Source: Ridgeia piscesae (taxonomy: Eukaryota; Annelida; Polychaeta; Sabellida; Siboglinidae). From it: a stretch of 64,000 nucleotides of DNA. Shown here piece after piece: positions 53,559 through 64,000 of the stretch. The notes below the pieces were generated by a model. The model saw only the letters and a program-made list of their open reading frames with translations, was not told where the DNA came from and did not search any database. Both the position numbers and the translations under genes were made by a program. How positions within the stretch are numbered: position 1 is the first letter of the stretch; each line of letters begins with the position of its first letter. The stretch spans positions 1 through 64,000 of the forward strand of contig JAODUO010000150.1 in assembly GCA_025642075.2 (NCBI GenBank), read 5' to 3'.

Positions 53559-56500
53559 CTAGTCAATTAATAGAACCATGCAGTATATATACATATATAC
53601 ATATATTGTGGTTACAACGTTATGGTCTCATTAAACTAGTCAGTCGATTTCAAAAAAATTCGCCAAGCCGACCTTTCTATGATGGCACTGAGGGTGGTCA
53701 GTGCCAGGGTGCTTGCTGTCCTCGGTGGTTGTGTTACGTCCCAAATTGAGATGGGACCACCAATAACATGATTCTCCAATTCACAAGGGACACACAGTCG
53801 CCAATGTTGAAAGCTAGGTTTTAACACCAAAATATTATATACCATGACTTGCCTCTGGTTATTCTAGTAATTACTTTGTGAGTTAAAAATAGATAACTTT
53901 ATATACTATGTGTCAATGTTATCAAGTAGACAGACTCTGAGTATTGCTTTCTACACTGTACCAGGTTATCAGGGCTTTATGCAGGACCAAATTATTGCCA
54001 GTCACACATGTTTTGGTGGACACATGGATGTTAACTGTTAAGCCAGTTTACAAACTTTAAAATGTGTCTGATTACCTGAAATGCACTACAAACACACATA
54101 TGACATCATTTACACTCACTTCTAAGGCATAACTGACAATATCTGTGGTTTTGGAAGACCTTTTTTTGCTCCTTCATTTTTTTTACCCGTCCACCCATAT
54201 TTCTACCCGTCCACTACGGATAAAGCTATGATGGCTATTGTCAATATTTGTGTGGTGTGTCAACAGAAAGAGCCCGTGCCACATGACTATGACAACTGCG
54301 ATCCGGAGCACAAGACGATATATCGCTTCATTCGCATGCTCTTTAACGCGGCCCAGCTGACTGCAGAATGCGCCATCGTTACTCTGGTTGGTGACTTGTT
54401 ACCCTGGGTAATTCATTGTTACCCTGGAGAAATACTTGACCCTGCACCGTTAGTTGTAACCATGGGGAGTTGACACTTGTAACTGATGTTAGTTGCTGCT
54501 CTGATTCGTTATTTGTTACCCTAGTTAGTGAATTGTTGCAGTGGATGATTACATGTCATCCTTACTACCATGACTAGTTACTAAGTTCCCTGGTTAGTTT
54601 CATTAGCCTCATTACTTACTCATTTTTTTGTTTTAACATAGCATCTTAACTACTGTATATTTATACATGCATGTAAAGCACCTGAGAGCAACGCTTTTGA
54701 TTCGGGCGCTGTATAAACGAATTGTGTTATTATTATGATGATTACCTTGCCTGGTGAATTATCTGTGACCAAAATTTTTGTTTTCCGCTAAATAAAAAAC
54801 ATGTAATAGACATGATTCCGTCAAGCGAAATGTTATTCGCTTATCTGCACTGTTCTGCAGGTGTACCTCGAGCGGCTGCTGATGTACACGGAGATAGAGA
54901 TCGTTCCGGCAAACTGGAAACGCATCGTGTTGGGCGCCATACTCCTTGCGTCTAAAGTCTGGGACGACCAGGCTGTGTGGAATGTTGACTACTGTCAGAT
55001 TATCAAGGACGTCTCCGTGGAAGATATGTAAGTGACGAGAGAGTACTGCTGTGACCCGCACTAGACGTGCAATTACCTCTGCTGGAGATATAATAAATAT
55101 AAACACAAACACCATCCATCCTGCCATGGGGGTGTTATTTTTTCAGCATCTTCACCGTTTCCCCATACACGCATGTGTAGGTTGCGTTTATGCCCTTGTG
55201 AAATTGCTATTTGATTGTTATAGGAGAGATTAGGACCGTCCCAAGCTGTCAATGGTCCCATACTCCAATGATGTCACTTGTCGTTCCCCGCTTATAATTA
55301 CACTTAATTATTTTTTATGTCATACTCTGAGCATGGATTCCCAATGGTATAGGCGCTATGAAAGTGTTATTATCATACACTTGTTACATATTTAGTTACT
55401 AAATAATGGTAACAATCACTGCAGACTCGTCAACCCATCATTTGGATGGGCTGGGTCGGCTGGGAGTGGGTAAGAATTGGGCCAACCGTCATTTGGATGG
55501 GTAAATGCTAGCACACACCTACTGACTAATGGCGACTTCAGTCGGCGTAAATAGCAGTTGAGACTAAGCACCAATTAGTTCCGCCAACTAGCGCCAACTT
55601 TTTCCAGCACACACACACACACCAACTGACTAGCGCCAACCATTGGCACTATGCGTGTCCTCAAAATCCAGGGTAAATACCCCTTCGGTGTTTACTTGAG
55701 AGAATTTGGTCACAAGAATGATGCTGTTAATAGATGAAGAAATTATGATTATGGGGCTGGGGATATCTGCACCGCCGACGTCATCAGCTACGGAAAACCA
55801 GGAATAGGAATGTGTGGGTGCGTCCACACATAGTGACGAGAGAAGTACAAGGAGTGTATATGTAAATTTAGTTCAAGAAATGTACCAAAAGGCGAAGGAA
55901 TGCAGTTAATGCACAGCGTCGAACAGTGTTTTATATCAGTACAAACAACCTTATATTTAAATGCACGTTATGTATAAGTCGAATCAGTTACACCCAATGA
56001 ATTCTTCAAAAACATGTTTACCATTAGCGCCGCTATGCAGATTTTTAAGGCTATATGTGCCCGGTAGACAAAATGGCAATTCCCATCTGTAGTGGGAAAT
56101 TAAACCAGGCAGAAACTATGTTTATTTATGGCACCATCTTTAAAATAAGGGATAAAAACGATGATGACCAATAACTAAATACTAATAGGATAAAAATCAA
56201 GTTACCTCTTTCTAAAATGTTAGTTACCCAGTCATGAAAGTAAAATGTGAGAGCAAAATATTAAAAGGAAAACTTTTGGATCGACCTGGCTTGAAAACGT
56301 ATGTCGAGATCTGTCATGTGATCGCGCTTTGCCTTCTTGTTGGCCAAGTTACCACTGACTGTCGTGTTATGAGAGACAACTGCAGTCAGCCAACCGATTT
56401 TATGTCGATTGGTCGGTAGGTGTGTGCTGAAATTCAGTAGGTGTGTGCCTAGCATAAGAGGTCGAGGGCTTTTTTAGATGCCGTCTCTGCAATGTGCAAT

Positions 56501-57316
56501 GTCATGCATAAGAGTTGAGGGTTTTGTGACCTAACAGTAGATTGCAAACTTTTTAGACTGGTAAAATATCCAGTCACATGGTGCATGGCAATGCCATGAC
56601 TGGCAAAAATACTATCCTACATAAGTCCCTGACTGGTGCACCGATTAACTGGGTGTCACATGAAATGATGACGCCCGTAAAAGCTTTGTTTTAACATTGA
56701 TAATGTTCGCAAAGATATGAAAACCAACTATTCAAAATGTCTGCATATCACAGATTCACAGATGGCACTGTTACATGCACAATAATAATATTATAAATAA
56801 TTAATAGCAAACTTTAAAATGTTGAACTGAATGAATGAGGGTTACAAGGGGAGAATGTTGATAGAAAAAGTATGCCCATATAAAGTATAAACTTTCTAGT
56901 TGCCGTCGCCATGGAGTTATGGTGTAGACAAACATTGATGATTTCTGATCTACACACAATGACTGATTACCTTGTACAGAATGACTGATTCCACAATTAG
57001 TGGATATAAAACATTGAAAAGCAAAATTACAAAGAGCATGTTGTTGATGTTGTTTCATTGCGTTTATGCCAGGAATGAGTTGGAACGACAGTTTCTCGAG
57101 ATGCTTCAGTTCAACATCAACGTGCCATCTAGTGTGTATGCCAAGTACTACTTTGACCTCCGTGCTCTGGCTGATGCTCATGACCTCTCGTTTCCACTCG
57201 TACCACTCAGCAAACAACGGGCTACAAAACTCGAGGTAGGTCATATGTACATGATACAAAAATATGTGTCTTATAAATGAGTTGCACCCTTAACTGTGTG
57301 TGTGTGTGTGTGTTTT

Positions 57317-57389
<73 letters not shown>

Positions 57390-60300
57390 TATGTATGTGG
57401 AGTATGCAAATTTAAACTGGCTTAAAGTGTAAAACGCTTTGAGCAATCTTAAGGATTGGGTATTGGGCTGTATAAGAACTTACCTCGCTTTACCTGTGGT
57501 ATAGACTTGGGCAAGGAATATATTATAAAATGCCATTTTTGACTTAACACAACTTTTTAACTAATAGCTTAAATAATATAATATTAACTGTTTCCATGGA
57601 CGGACAACAACATTTACTACAAGTACAATTTGTTTTACAGAGACATGAATGATACTTCCAGAGATATTCCATCTTGAAAATGTAGAAATGTGTTATTTTG
57701 GCAAATTAGCACTTGACAAGTGACAAGCACAAAATAGAAAAACCTAATTGAAAGCAATACAAATATAAACGTGTGGAAGAACATTTAAAAAAATATTTTA
57801 TATGCCTTTTTATTTATTTTCCCGATTACCTTACCTCAGGGAAAAATCTCATAACTTCACAGTTAAGAGGACTGTTAATAAATTCAAGTAATATTTATTC
57901 CCACACATATGATAACAATGATTAATATAAACATGGTTTACTCATGTATTGGGGTAGATGCCATCTTCGTTATCGATCAGTCTAATAAGTATATCAAGAA
58001 CTGTATATAAAATAGACTTGGGCAAGGATTGTTCACTCAAATTAACCATATTTCTGCATCGCTTACACATACAAGTATTAACTTCTCTGGAATAAATTTA
58101 TATGAAAAAAAATTGTCACTGTACGTGCCAAATCTTGTTCTGATTACTCAATTATTACGCATTCAGTAAATAACTGCCCGAGGCTGTTATTACGCTAGCA
58201 CGAGTGCCTCATAGGCGTGCCATCAGGTTGAAAATTGAAGCGTAAACAGGCTTCGATACCAAACGTCGCGTGGTATCAATGTTTGACCAATACAATCAGA
58301 ATAAAGTTAATTTTGAAGATAAATAATTGCTCTACCGATTGGGGATACACACTACGATGAATTAATAACAAAAAGCCCGCTAAAACGCATGTAAACACAA
58401 GCATTTCCATCGCGATTGTCTTTCGTTCAGCATTAGAACATAATAAGTCATTAATGACTATGTTAAAACTAATATGTCACGGAATTACGTCGATCCTGGC
58501 TATATAATTCACCACCAAAAATTATTATTTAATGTCTGCTTTAATAAAATCATTGTATATTGGCATCGTAAATGTAATAATCCATGTGTTGCGTGTAGAA
58601 AGTCAGCTTTATCGCAACGGTGCAGACATTGCAGCAGCGAACGATTGTCGATGCTGTATCTGAAATAGCAGCGCATTTTGTCGAATTTCGTAATATTTAC
58701 TGTTGTGTGGGTAATACAATTGTAATAAGTACGTCTATGATACGAATAAAAACACCATGCCGTGAAAATAAGTTCATAAAGATCATTAGTTAACTAATGT
58801 AAACGCCAAGCCAAGCTCGACGGCTACCTTGACACCCCTCACAACAAAGATCGACTAGTCCGAGCACTCATCGCGATGCTGACATCTAGGTCAGCCTATT
58901 TCGTGGCAAGGGTTTAGCAACAAGCAAATACACGAATTATTTACAATAAATTATCTATAAAATGCAATACGTTACACATGCTACAATTACTAACTGTTAT
59001 TTACCGTGATATTTAGAAATAGCTGATATACGCATGGAATACAACATTAGCGTCTTACCTAATAACGCGTGCGGCAATCTGCCGAAGTATTGCGACTCGG
59101 AGGAAAAAGTAACATCAACTTTCAAATGCATGCCCCCTCACAAATAAAATGTTATATTCATAACATTACATGTACTGGATAGCAAATTTCACGCCGGATC
59201 GAATGGTACCACACACTACGCGATCTGATGCGGAACGGCGACGTTGCTCACGAAATACGACTGTGACATTACCGTCATAAGTGGTCATGTTTACTTGCGT
59301 TTTAGCGGACGATTTCTTATTAGTTCAGCGTAGTGTGTATTACCAATCGATAGAGCAATAATTTATCTTCAAAATAAGCTTTATTCTGTTTGAATTGGTC
59401 AGAAATTGACACGGCGCAACGTTTGAGAAGAAAGCATATTTTACGCTTAAATGTTCACGCTGATGGTACGCGCGATGAGGCGCTCGCGCTAGCATAACAA
59501 CCTAGCATCTTAACACAGGCAGCGTGTCACCACAGGCAGATTTGTGTTGAGTAGTGGGTTGTTTTGAAATGCTACTGAACGTGTTATATTTGAGGATCAA
59601 GAAGGAAATTTGGCATATAAAGAGACAAAATAATGATGTTTTTAAGCATATAAATTGTATTCCACAAAGGTTAATACTTCTATGTGTAAGTCACGCAGCA
59701 ATATGGTTAATTTGAGTGAAAAATCCTTGCCCAAGTCTATGTGGTAATGAACTATGCACTATGTTCATGACATTGTTTATGTCGTTTGGGTCAGGCGATG
59801 CCGTGTCAGTACAAGTGTTCATGACATTGTTTGTGTCATTTGTGTCAGGCGATGTCTTGTCAGTACAGGTGTTCATGACATTGTTTGTCATTTGTGTCAG
59901 GCGATGTCGTGTCAGTACGGGTGTTCATGACATTGTTTGTGTCGTTTGTCTCAGGCGATGTCGTGTCAGTACGAGTGTTCATGATGTTGTTTGTCTCAGA
60001 CGATGTTGTGTTAGTACGGGTGTTCATGACATTGTTTGTGTCGTTTGGGTCAGGCGATGCCATGTCAGTACAAGTGTTCATGACATTGTTTGTGTTGTTT
60101 GTGTCAGGCGATGTCTTGTCAGTACGAGTGTTCATGACATTGTTTATGTTGTTTGTGTCAGGCGATGTCTGTTAGTACGGTGTTATGAATGTTATTTTTT
60201 GTGTCAGGCGATGTCTTGTCAGTACGGGTGTTCATGACATTGTTTATGTTGTTTGTGTCAGGCGATGTCTGTCAGTACGGTGTTCATGACAATTTGTGTC

Positions 60301-63227
60301 GTTTGTGTCAGGCGATGTCTTGTCAGTACGGGTGTTCATGACATTGTTTATGTTTTTCGTGTCAAGCGATGTCTTGTCAGTACAAGTAATCATGACATTT
60401 TTTAAATGTTGTTTAATGTCAGGCGATGTCTTGTCAGTACGAGTGTTCATGACATTGTTATGTTACGTTATTGTCAGGGATGTCTTGATCAGTACGGTGT
60501 TCAACATTATTTGTGTCGTTTCTAATCAGGCGATGTCTTGTCAGTACGTGTTCATGAATTGTATTGTGATCGTTGTGTCAGGCGATGTCTTGTCATACGG
60601 TGTTCATGAATGTTTATGTTGTTTGTGTCAGGCATAAATGTCAGTACGTTTCATAACATTTTCTATGTTCTTTGTGATCAGCAATTTCTGCGGTCGATGG
60701 TCAGACATTTACTGTTGTATTGATGCGAAGGCGAGTTGTCAGTCGAGTATTCATGACATTGTTTATTTGTTTGTGTAGGCATTACTTGTCAGTACGGTGT
60801 TCATGAATTGTTTTGTTGTTTTGCGGCGATTCATTCATACGGGTGTTCAGCATTGTTTGTGTGTTTGTGTCAGGCGATGTCTGTCAGTAGAGGTGTTCAT
60901 GACATTGTTTTTTTTTGTGCAGGCGATGTCTTGTCATTCGGGTGTTCATGACATTGTTTGTTTGTATTGTCAGGCGATGTCTTGTCAGACGGAGTCATGA
61001 CTTTTGTTAAATGTTCAGCGATGCAGTATGCGCGATGAGGTGTTTTTCGCGAGTCTGCATAAGGCAGACATAGTTTTGTATCAGGCATGCATGTCAACAG
61101 GTGTTCAGACATTGTTTGTGTTGTGTAGTCAGGCGTTGTTTGAAAGCTACTGTTCATGACGTGTTATATGTTGATTTGGTCAAGAGGGAAATTCTGGCAG
61201 TACGTAAGTTATGACAAAATATGTCGTTTGTTCAAGGCGATTAAATTGTATTCACAAAGGTTATACATTTTTATGTCGTTTGTCAGGCGATGTCTATGTT
61301 AACGGTGTTATGAAAATCGCTTGCCGTCTATGTGGTCAGGCGATGTCTATGTCACTATGTTCATGACATTGTTTATGTCGTTTGGTCAGGCGATGTCTTG
61401 TCAGTACGGGTGTTCATGACATTGTTTATGTCATTTGTGTCAGGCGATGTCTTGTCAGTACAGGTGTTCATGACATTGTTTGTCATTTGTGTCAGGCGAT
61501 GTCGTGTCAGTACGGGTGTTCATGACATTATTTGTGTCGTTTGTCTCAGGCGATGTCGTGTCAGTACGGGTGTTCATGATGTTCTTTGTCTCAGACGATG
61601 TCGTGTCAGTACGGGTGTTCATGACATTGTTTATGTTGTTTGTGTCAGGCGATGTCTTGTCAGTACGGGTGTTCATGACATTGTTTGTGTTGTTTGTGTC
61701 AGGCGATGTCTTGTCAGTACGGGTGTTCATGACATTGTTTGTGTTGTTTGTGTCAGGCGATGTCTTGTCAGTACGGGTGTTCATGACATTGTTTGTGTTG
61801 TTTGTGTCAGGCGATGTCTTGTCAGTACGGGTGTTCATGACATTGTTTTGTTGTTTGTGTCAGGCGATGTCTTGTCAGTACGGGTGTTCATGACATTGTT
61901 TATGTTGTTTGTGTCAGGCGATGTCTTGTCAGTACGGGTGTTCATGACATTGTTTATGTTGTTTGTGTCAGGCGATGTCTTGTCAGTACGAGTGTTCATG
62001 ACATTGTTTGTGTTGTTTGTGTCAGGCGATGTCTTGTCAGTACGGGTGTTCATGACATTGTTTGTGTTGTTTGTGTCAGGCGATGTCTTGTCAGTACGGG
62101 TGTTCATGACATTGTTTGTGTTGTTTGTGTCAGGCGATGTCATGTCAGTACGGGTGTTCATGACATTGTTTGTGTTGTTTGTGTCAGGCGATGTCATGTC
62201 AGTACGGGTGTTCATGACATTGTTTGTGTTGTTTGTGTCAGGCGATGTCTTGTCAGTACGGGTGTTCATGACATTGTTTGTGTTGTTTGTGTCAGGCGAT
62301 GTCGTGTCAGTACGGGTGTTCATGACATTGTTTGTGTTGTTTTGTCAGGCGATGTCTGTCAGTACGGGTGTTCATGACATTGTTTGTGTTGTTTGTGTCA
62401 GGCGATGTCTGTCAGTACGGGTGTTCATGATTGTTTGTGTCGTTTGTGTCAGGCGATGTCTTGTCAGTACGGGTGTTCATGACATTGTTTGTGTCGTTTG
62501 TGTCAGGCGATGTCTTGTCAGTACGGGTGTTCATGACATTGTTTGTGTCTTTGTGTCAGGCGATGTCTTGTCAGTACGGGTGTTCATGACATTGTTTGTG
62601 TCAGGCGATGTCTTGTCAGTACGGGTGTTCATGACATTGTTTGTGTCAGGCGATGTCTTGTCAGTACGGGTGTTCATGACATTGTTTGTGTTGTTTGTGT
62701 CAGGCGATGTCTTGTCAGTACGGGTGTTCATGACATTGTTTGTGTTGTTTGTGTCAGGCGATGTCTTGTCAGTACGGGTGTTCATGACATTGTTTATGTT
62801 GTTTGTGTCAGGCGATGTCTTGTCAGTACGGGTGTTCATGACATTGTTTGTGTTGTTTGTGTCAGGCGATGTCTTGTCAGTACGGGTGTTCATGACATTG
62901 TTTGTTTGTTTGTGTCAGGCGATGTCTTGTCAGTACGGGTGTTCATGACATTGTTTGTGTTGTTTGTGTCAGGCGATGTCTTGTCAGTACGGGTGTTCAT
63001 GACATTGTTTGTGTTGTTTGTGTCAGGCGATGTCTTGTCAGTATGGGTGTTCATGACATTGTTTGTGTCAGGTGATGTCTTGTCAGTACGGGTGTTCATG
63101 ACATTGTTTGTGTCAGGCGATGTCATGTCAGTATGAGGACAAGCTGCGTCAGACCCACCCATTGCGTCGGTCCCAGAGTCTCGGTGGCCTCAGTCTTTCG
63201 TTTCACTCCAAGGCCATCCTCTCCTGA
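48592..63227 (+). CDS. CCNY: Cyclin Y / cyclin-Y-like protein, 8 coding exons
   Basis: Membrane-anchored cyclin. In animals it activates CDK14/CDK16-type kinases, and with CDK14 it phosphorylates the Wnt co-receptor LRP6. Exons: 48592-48811, 50309-50386, 50999-51045, 51624-51836, 54267-54386, 54861-55027, 57073-57235, 63117-63227. All phases agree and give 372 residues (human CCNY 341, CCNYL1 359). The start MGNHYSCC carries the N-myristoylation glycine and palmitoylatable cysteines. [13 protein letters not shown] (exon 1) and [20 protein letters not shown] (exon 4) are family hallmarks. The cyclin box runs from about 190 to 330 ([20 protein letters not shown], then [20 protein letters not shown]). 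The last exon reads [20 protein letters not shown] then SLGGLS, matching human AISRLCEDKYKDLRR and its following RSAS motif, which supports acceptor 63116/63117. RRSQSL is a likely 14-3-3 site. CCNY and CCNYL1 cannot be told apart here. Confidence 0.93.
48812..50308 (+). other. Cyclin Y intron 1
   Basis: AT-rich intron with donor gtacat and acceptor TATTGCAG. No further exon or clear mobile element seen. Confidence 0.6.
51837..53493 (+). other. Cyclin Y intron 4, left part
   Basis: AT-rich intron sequence with no recognised exon. The intron continues to 54266 and includes the palindrome at 53494. Confidence 0.6.
53494..53581. repeat. Perfect 88-bp palindrome with TA core
   Basis: The arm GCATGGTTCTATTAATTGAC continuing AGTCTG (53494-53519) is repeated exactly in reverse complement at 53556-53581. 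The 36 bases between are pure TA, so the whole 88 bp is self-complementary. It may be a tiny palindromic mobile element or a de novo palindrome. It should extrude as a cruciform. Confidence 0.85.
53605..53760 (-). repeat. Dispersed repeat, copy B (partner at 26255-26380)
   Basis: In reverse complement it shows CTGGCACTGACCACCCTCAG followed by TTTAATGAGACCATAACG, in the same order as copy A. The two copies are in opposite orientation and lie in introns of different genes. Confidence 0.5.
54378..54430 (+). repeat. 20-bp tandem repeat across the cyclin Y exon 5 donor
   Basis: GTTACTCTG|gttggtgactt (exon|intron) is followed by gttaccctgggtaattcatt and gttaccctggagaaatactt. The exon 3' end and its donor are thus the first unit of a three-unit tandem repeat. 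The second unit contains a better-looking donor (CTGG followed by gtaatt at 54408). Looser GTTACCCT-type copies continue to about 54560. Confidence 0.7.
54665..54740 (+). mobile_element. Retroposon 3' tail fragment
   Basis: TGTAAAGCACCTGAGAGCAAC ... GGCGCTGTATAAAC followed by ATTATTATTATGATGA. This is the common 3' end shape (…GCGCTATATAAA then ATT repeats) of several SINE/LINE families in animals. Similar fragments lie near 55328-55378 and 57424-57478. Confidence 0.45.
55328..55378 (+). mobile_element. Retroposon 3' tail fragment
   Basis: GAGCATGGATTCCC ... AGGCGCTATGAAAGTGTTATT: same tail form as at 54665-54740, in the next intron. Confidence 0.35.
55379..57072 (+). other. Cyclin Y intron 6
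   Basis: No further exon. A phrase CATTTGGATGGG occurs twice (near 55440 and 55491) in GGGTCGG-rich sequence. Confidence 0.5.
57297..57388. repeat. (GT)n then (TA)n microsatellite
   Basis: A short GT run followed by two TA runs, just after cyclin Y exon 7. Confidence 0.94.
57424..57478 (+). mobile_element. Retroposon 3' tail fragment
   Basis: TGTAAAACGCTTTGAGCAATC ... GGGCTGTATAAGAAC resembles the tail at 54665-54740 in composition and order. Confidence 0.35.
58181..59503. mobile_element. Non-autonomous DNA element with long (about 220-bp) terminal inverted repeats
   Basis: 58181-58402 and the reverse complement of 59281-59503 align along their full length with modest divergence. Shared phrases are CTAGC.CGAG.GCCTCAT, AATCAGAATAAAG...ATTTTGAAGATAAAT, TTGCTCTA.CGATTGG, ATACACACTACG and CCGCTAAAACGCA. 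The 1.3-kb unit lies in cyclin Y intron 7. The interior has no intact transposase. The small frame at 58474-58668 has four CxxC-like cysteines but no known family. Target duplication is unclear. Confidence 0.75.
59762..63131 (+). repeat. 54-bp minisatellite carrying copies of the last cyclin Y 3' splice site
   Basis: The consensus unit is 54 bp: GTTCATGACATTG, TTTGTGTTGTTTGTGTCAG, GCGATGTCTTGTCAGTAC, GGGT. Some units are 45 bp. Clean copies fill about 61360-63116 (over 30) and about 59762-60640. The final unit merges with the real exon: TTTGTGTCAG|GCGATGTCATGTCAGTA, then TGAGG. Each full unit thus holds a U/G-rich tract, a CAG and the first 15-17 exon bases. The unit is 18 codons long, so long open frames result. 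These are not genes. Confidence 0.95.
60640..61345. other. Probable blended or chimeric consensus (assembly fault)
   Basis: This stretch matches neither the array nor any second sequence cleanly. It follows the left flank 59130-59770 in order (for example AAATGTTCA..CGATG...GCGCGATGAGG near 61015, CTACTG.TCATGACGTGTTATA near 61145, TTAAATTGTATTCACAAAGG near 61243) while array phrases such as GTCAGGCGATG interrupt it. Indels are dense only here. That is what a consensus of misaligned reads would give. A real, diverged duplication is the alternative. Confidence 0.6.
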
Positions 63228-63750
63228 CGTCGCGCTCCAGCGAACAGCGACCGAACTCGCTGACAGTCGCACGGCCACTCGAGGCGGTCTTGTACATGTT
63301 CCACCTGCTGGTCAGATGATGAACTACCGCTAATCGATATTCAAGCATGTGTGGAAATCGACTGAATGACTGTGGATTGGGCATCGTCGACTGATTTTAT
63401 GTGCACTACGGATGCGATATCGACGGGAATGTCGGGCATGTGCAGGTCAGCTGTCAAAATGGAATGAGCCAGAAATGTAGACATGGTTGAATCGAGATCT
63501 GTATCTTTTCCACGTTTTTGCGTAAGATGTATGAGTTATGTAAGAGTCAGGTCCTGCTTTATACGTGTAGGGAATTGTCGAATCCTGCCTCTTGGGGGCT
63601 TTGTAGATATGAAAACTCAAGTACTAGAAATTGTAGGGGGGATACGGCTTCATTTGGATTTAAAAAAAAATTAAATTGTATTATTAGGATTTTTCCTTGG
63701 TAGATGTCATGCAATGTATATATTAATAAATATTATACAGAGGGTGGGCA
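63228..63750 (+). other. Cyclin Y 3'UTR
   Basis: Sequence after the TGA at 63225-63227 has no conserved frame. It ends at a candidate AATAAA (63725-63730). Confidence 0.6.
63725..63730 (+). terminator. Candidate polyadenylation signal, cyclin Y
   Basis: AATAAA about 500 bases after the stop codon, followed by GGGTGGG-type G-rich sequence. Confidence 0.5.
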
Positions 63751-64000
63751 GCGGAGGAAGCAGTGACACCAACTTTGTTTGGCAGTTTTTCGGTATTTAC
63801 AAAGCCCCCTAGGTGGAATGGTGAATATCAGTTCTACATGAAAAGGCAGATTTCTGTCCTGTATAGACCGGTGGATTCCGGTTCAATACGGAATGGTCGA
63901 CTTGTTTTCTATATAGAACAGTGAAGTTCTGGTTTATTCTGAATGGCTAGTTCATGTTCTGTATATAATGGCTGAATGTGAAATGGTCTGTTTTACACTG
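63751..64000. repeat. Right edge with short diverged tandem phrases
   Basis: Variants of TTCTGTATAGAACGGTGAATT-like text recur about every 45-55 bases (near 63856, 63912, 63957). This suggests a degenerate tandem repeat that continues beyond the window. Confidence 0.4.

Noticed and set aside
59691..60450. Minus-strand frames with repeated [12 protein letters not shown] peptides
   Set aside because: Antisense translations of the same minisatellite.
61332..62948. 538-codon open frame on the plus strand
   Set aside because: It is a translation of the 54-bp (18-codon) minisatellite in the last cyclin Y intron. The same repeat is open in other frames and on the other strand. No independent gene evidence.
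59762..63116. CRISPR array
   Set aside because: Regular repeats without unique spacers, in an animal intron. It is a minisatellite.

Overview
This is eukaryotic DNA from an animal genome, most likely a marine invertebrate. It has AT-rich spacers, many microsatellites, spliced genes with GT-AG introns, and tRNA-derived SINEs. The SINE body resembles the Meta/MESC type found in molluscs and other invertebrates, so a lophotrochozoan is my best guess, but the sequence does not settle the species.

Three genes can be read, all in the right 60 percent of the window. (1) 24759-28088, plus strand: three coding exons of a small single-pass membrane protein with a signal peptide, one EGF-like domain, a beta-rich (fibronectin-III-like) region, a transmembrane helix and a short tail. 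(2) 30883-47395, minus strand: a 22-coding-exon orthologue of the deubiquitinase USP37, with N-terminal PH-like domain, KEN boxes, Cys-box, ubiquitin-interacting motifs, His-box and the conserved C-terminal tail in its own last exon. A non-coding first exon lies near 48058-48290. (3) 48592-63227, plus strand: an 8-exon orthologue of cyclin Y / cyclin-Y-like 1, with N-myristoyl glycine, palmitoylatable cysteines, cyclin box and C-terminal serine motif. USP37 and cyclin Y are head to head with about 320 bp between their outermost ATGs, so they probably share a bidirectional promoter. Both belong to cell-cycle or Wnt-linked regulation in other animals.

The left part (1-24700) shows no recognisable coding exon. 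It holds two CpG-rich stretches with good splice donors (possible distal promoter or 5'UTR exons), long (TTGTG)n, (GT)n, (TA)n and (TTTG)n arrays, two SINEs, decayed LINE fragments, a small inverted-repeat element carrying telomere-like repeats, and G-rich palindromes.

The most interesting signal is a recurring pattern: minisatellites whose repeat unit spans an exon boundary. The last cyclin Y intron holds about 3.3 kb of a 54-bp repeat. Its unit contains a close copy of the real terminal 3' splice site plus the first codons of the last exon, so dozens of decoy acceptors precede the real one. The final intron of the EGF gene (about 34-bp unit) and intron 20 of the USP37 gene (about 22-bp unit) also run into the exon at the acceptor, but there the copies lack the AG. 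A 20-bp repeat covers the cyclin Y exon 5 donor and offers an in-frame alternative donor. Part of the 54-bp array (about 60640-61340) looks like a blended consensus of the array and its left flank, and should be treated as a probable assembly fault.
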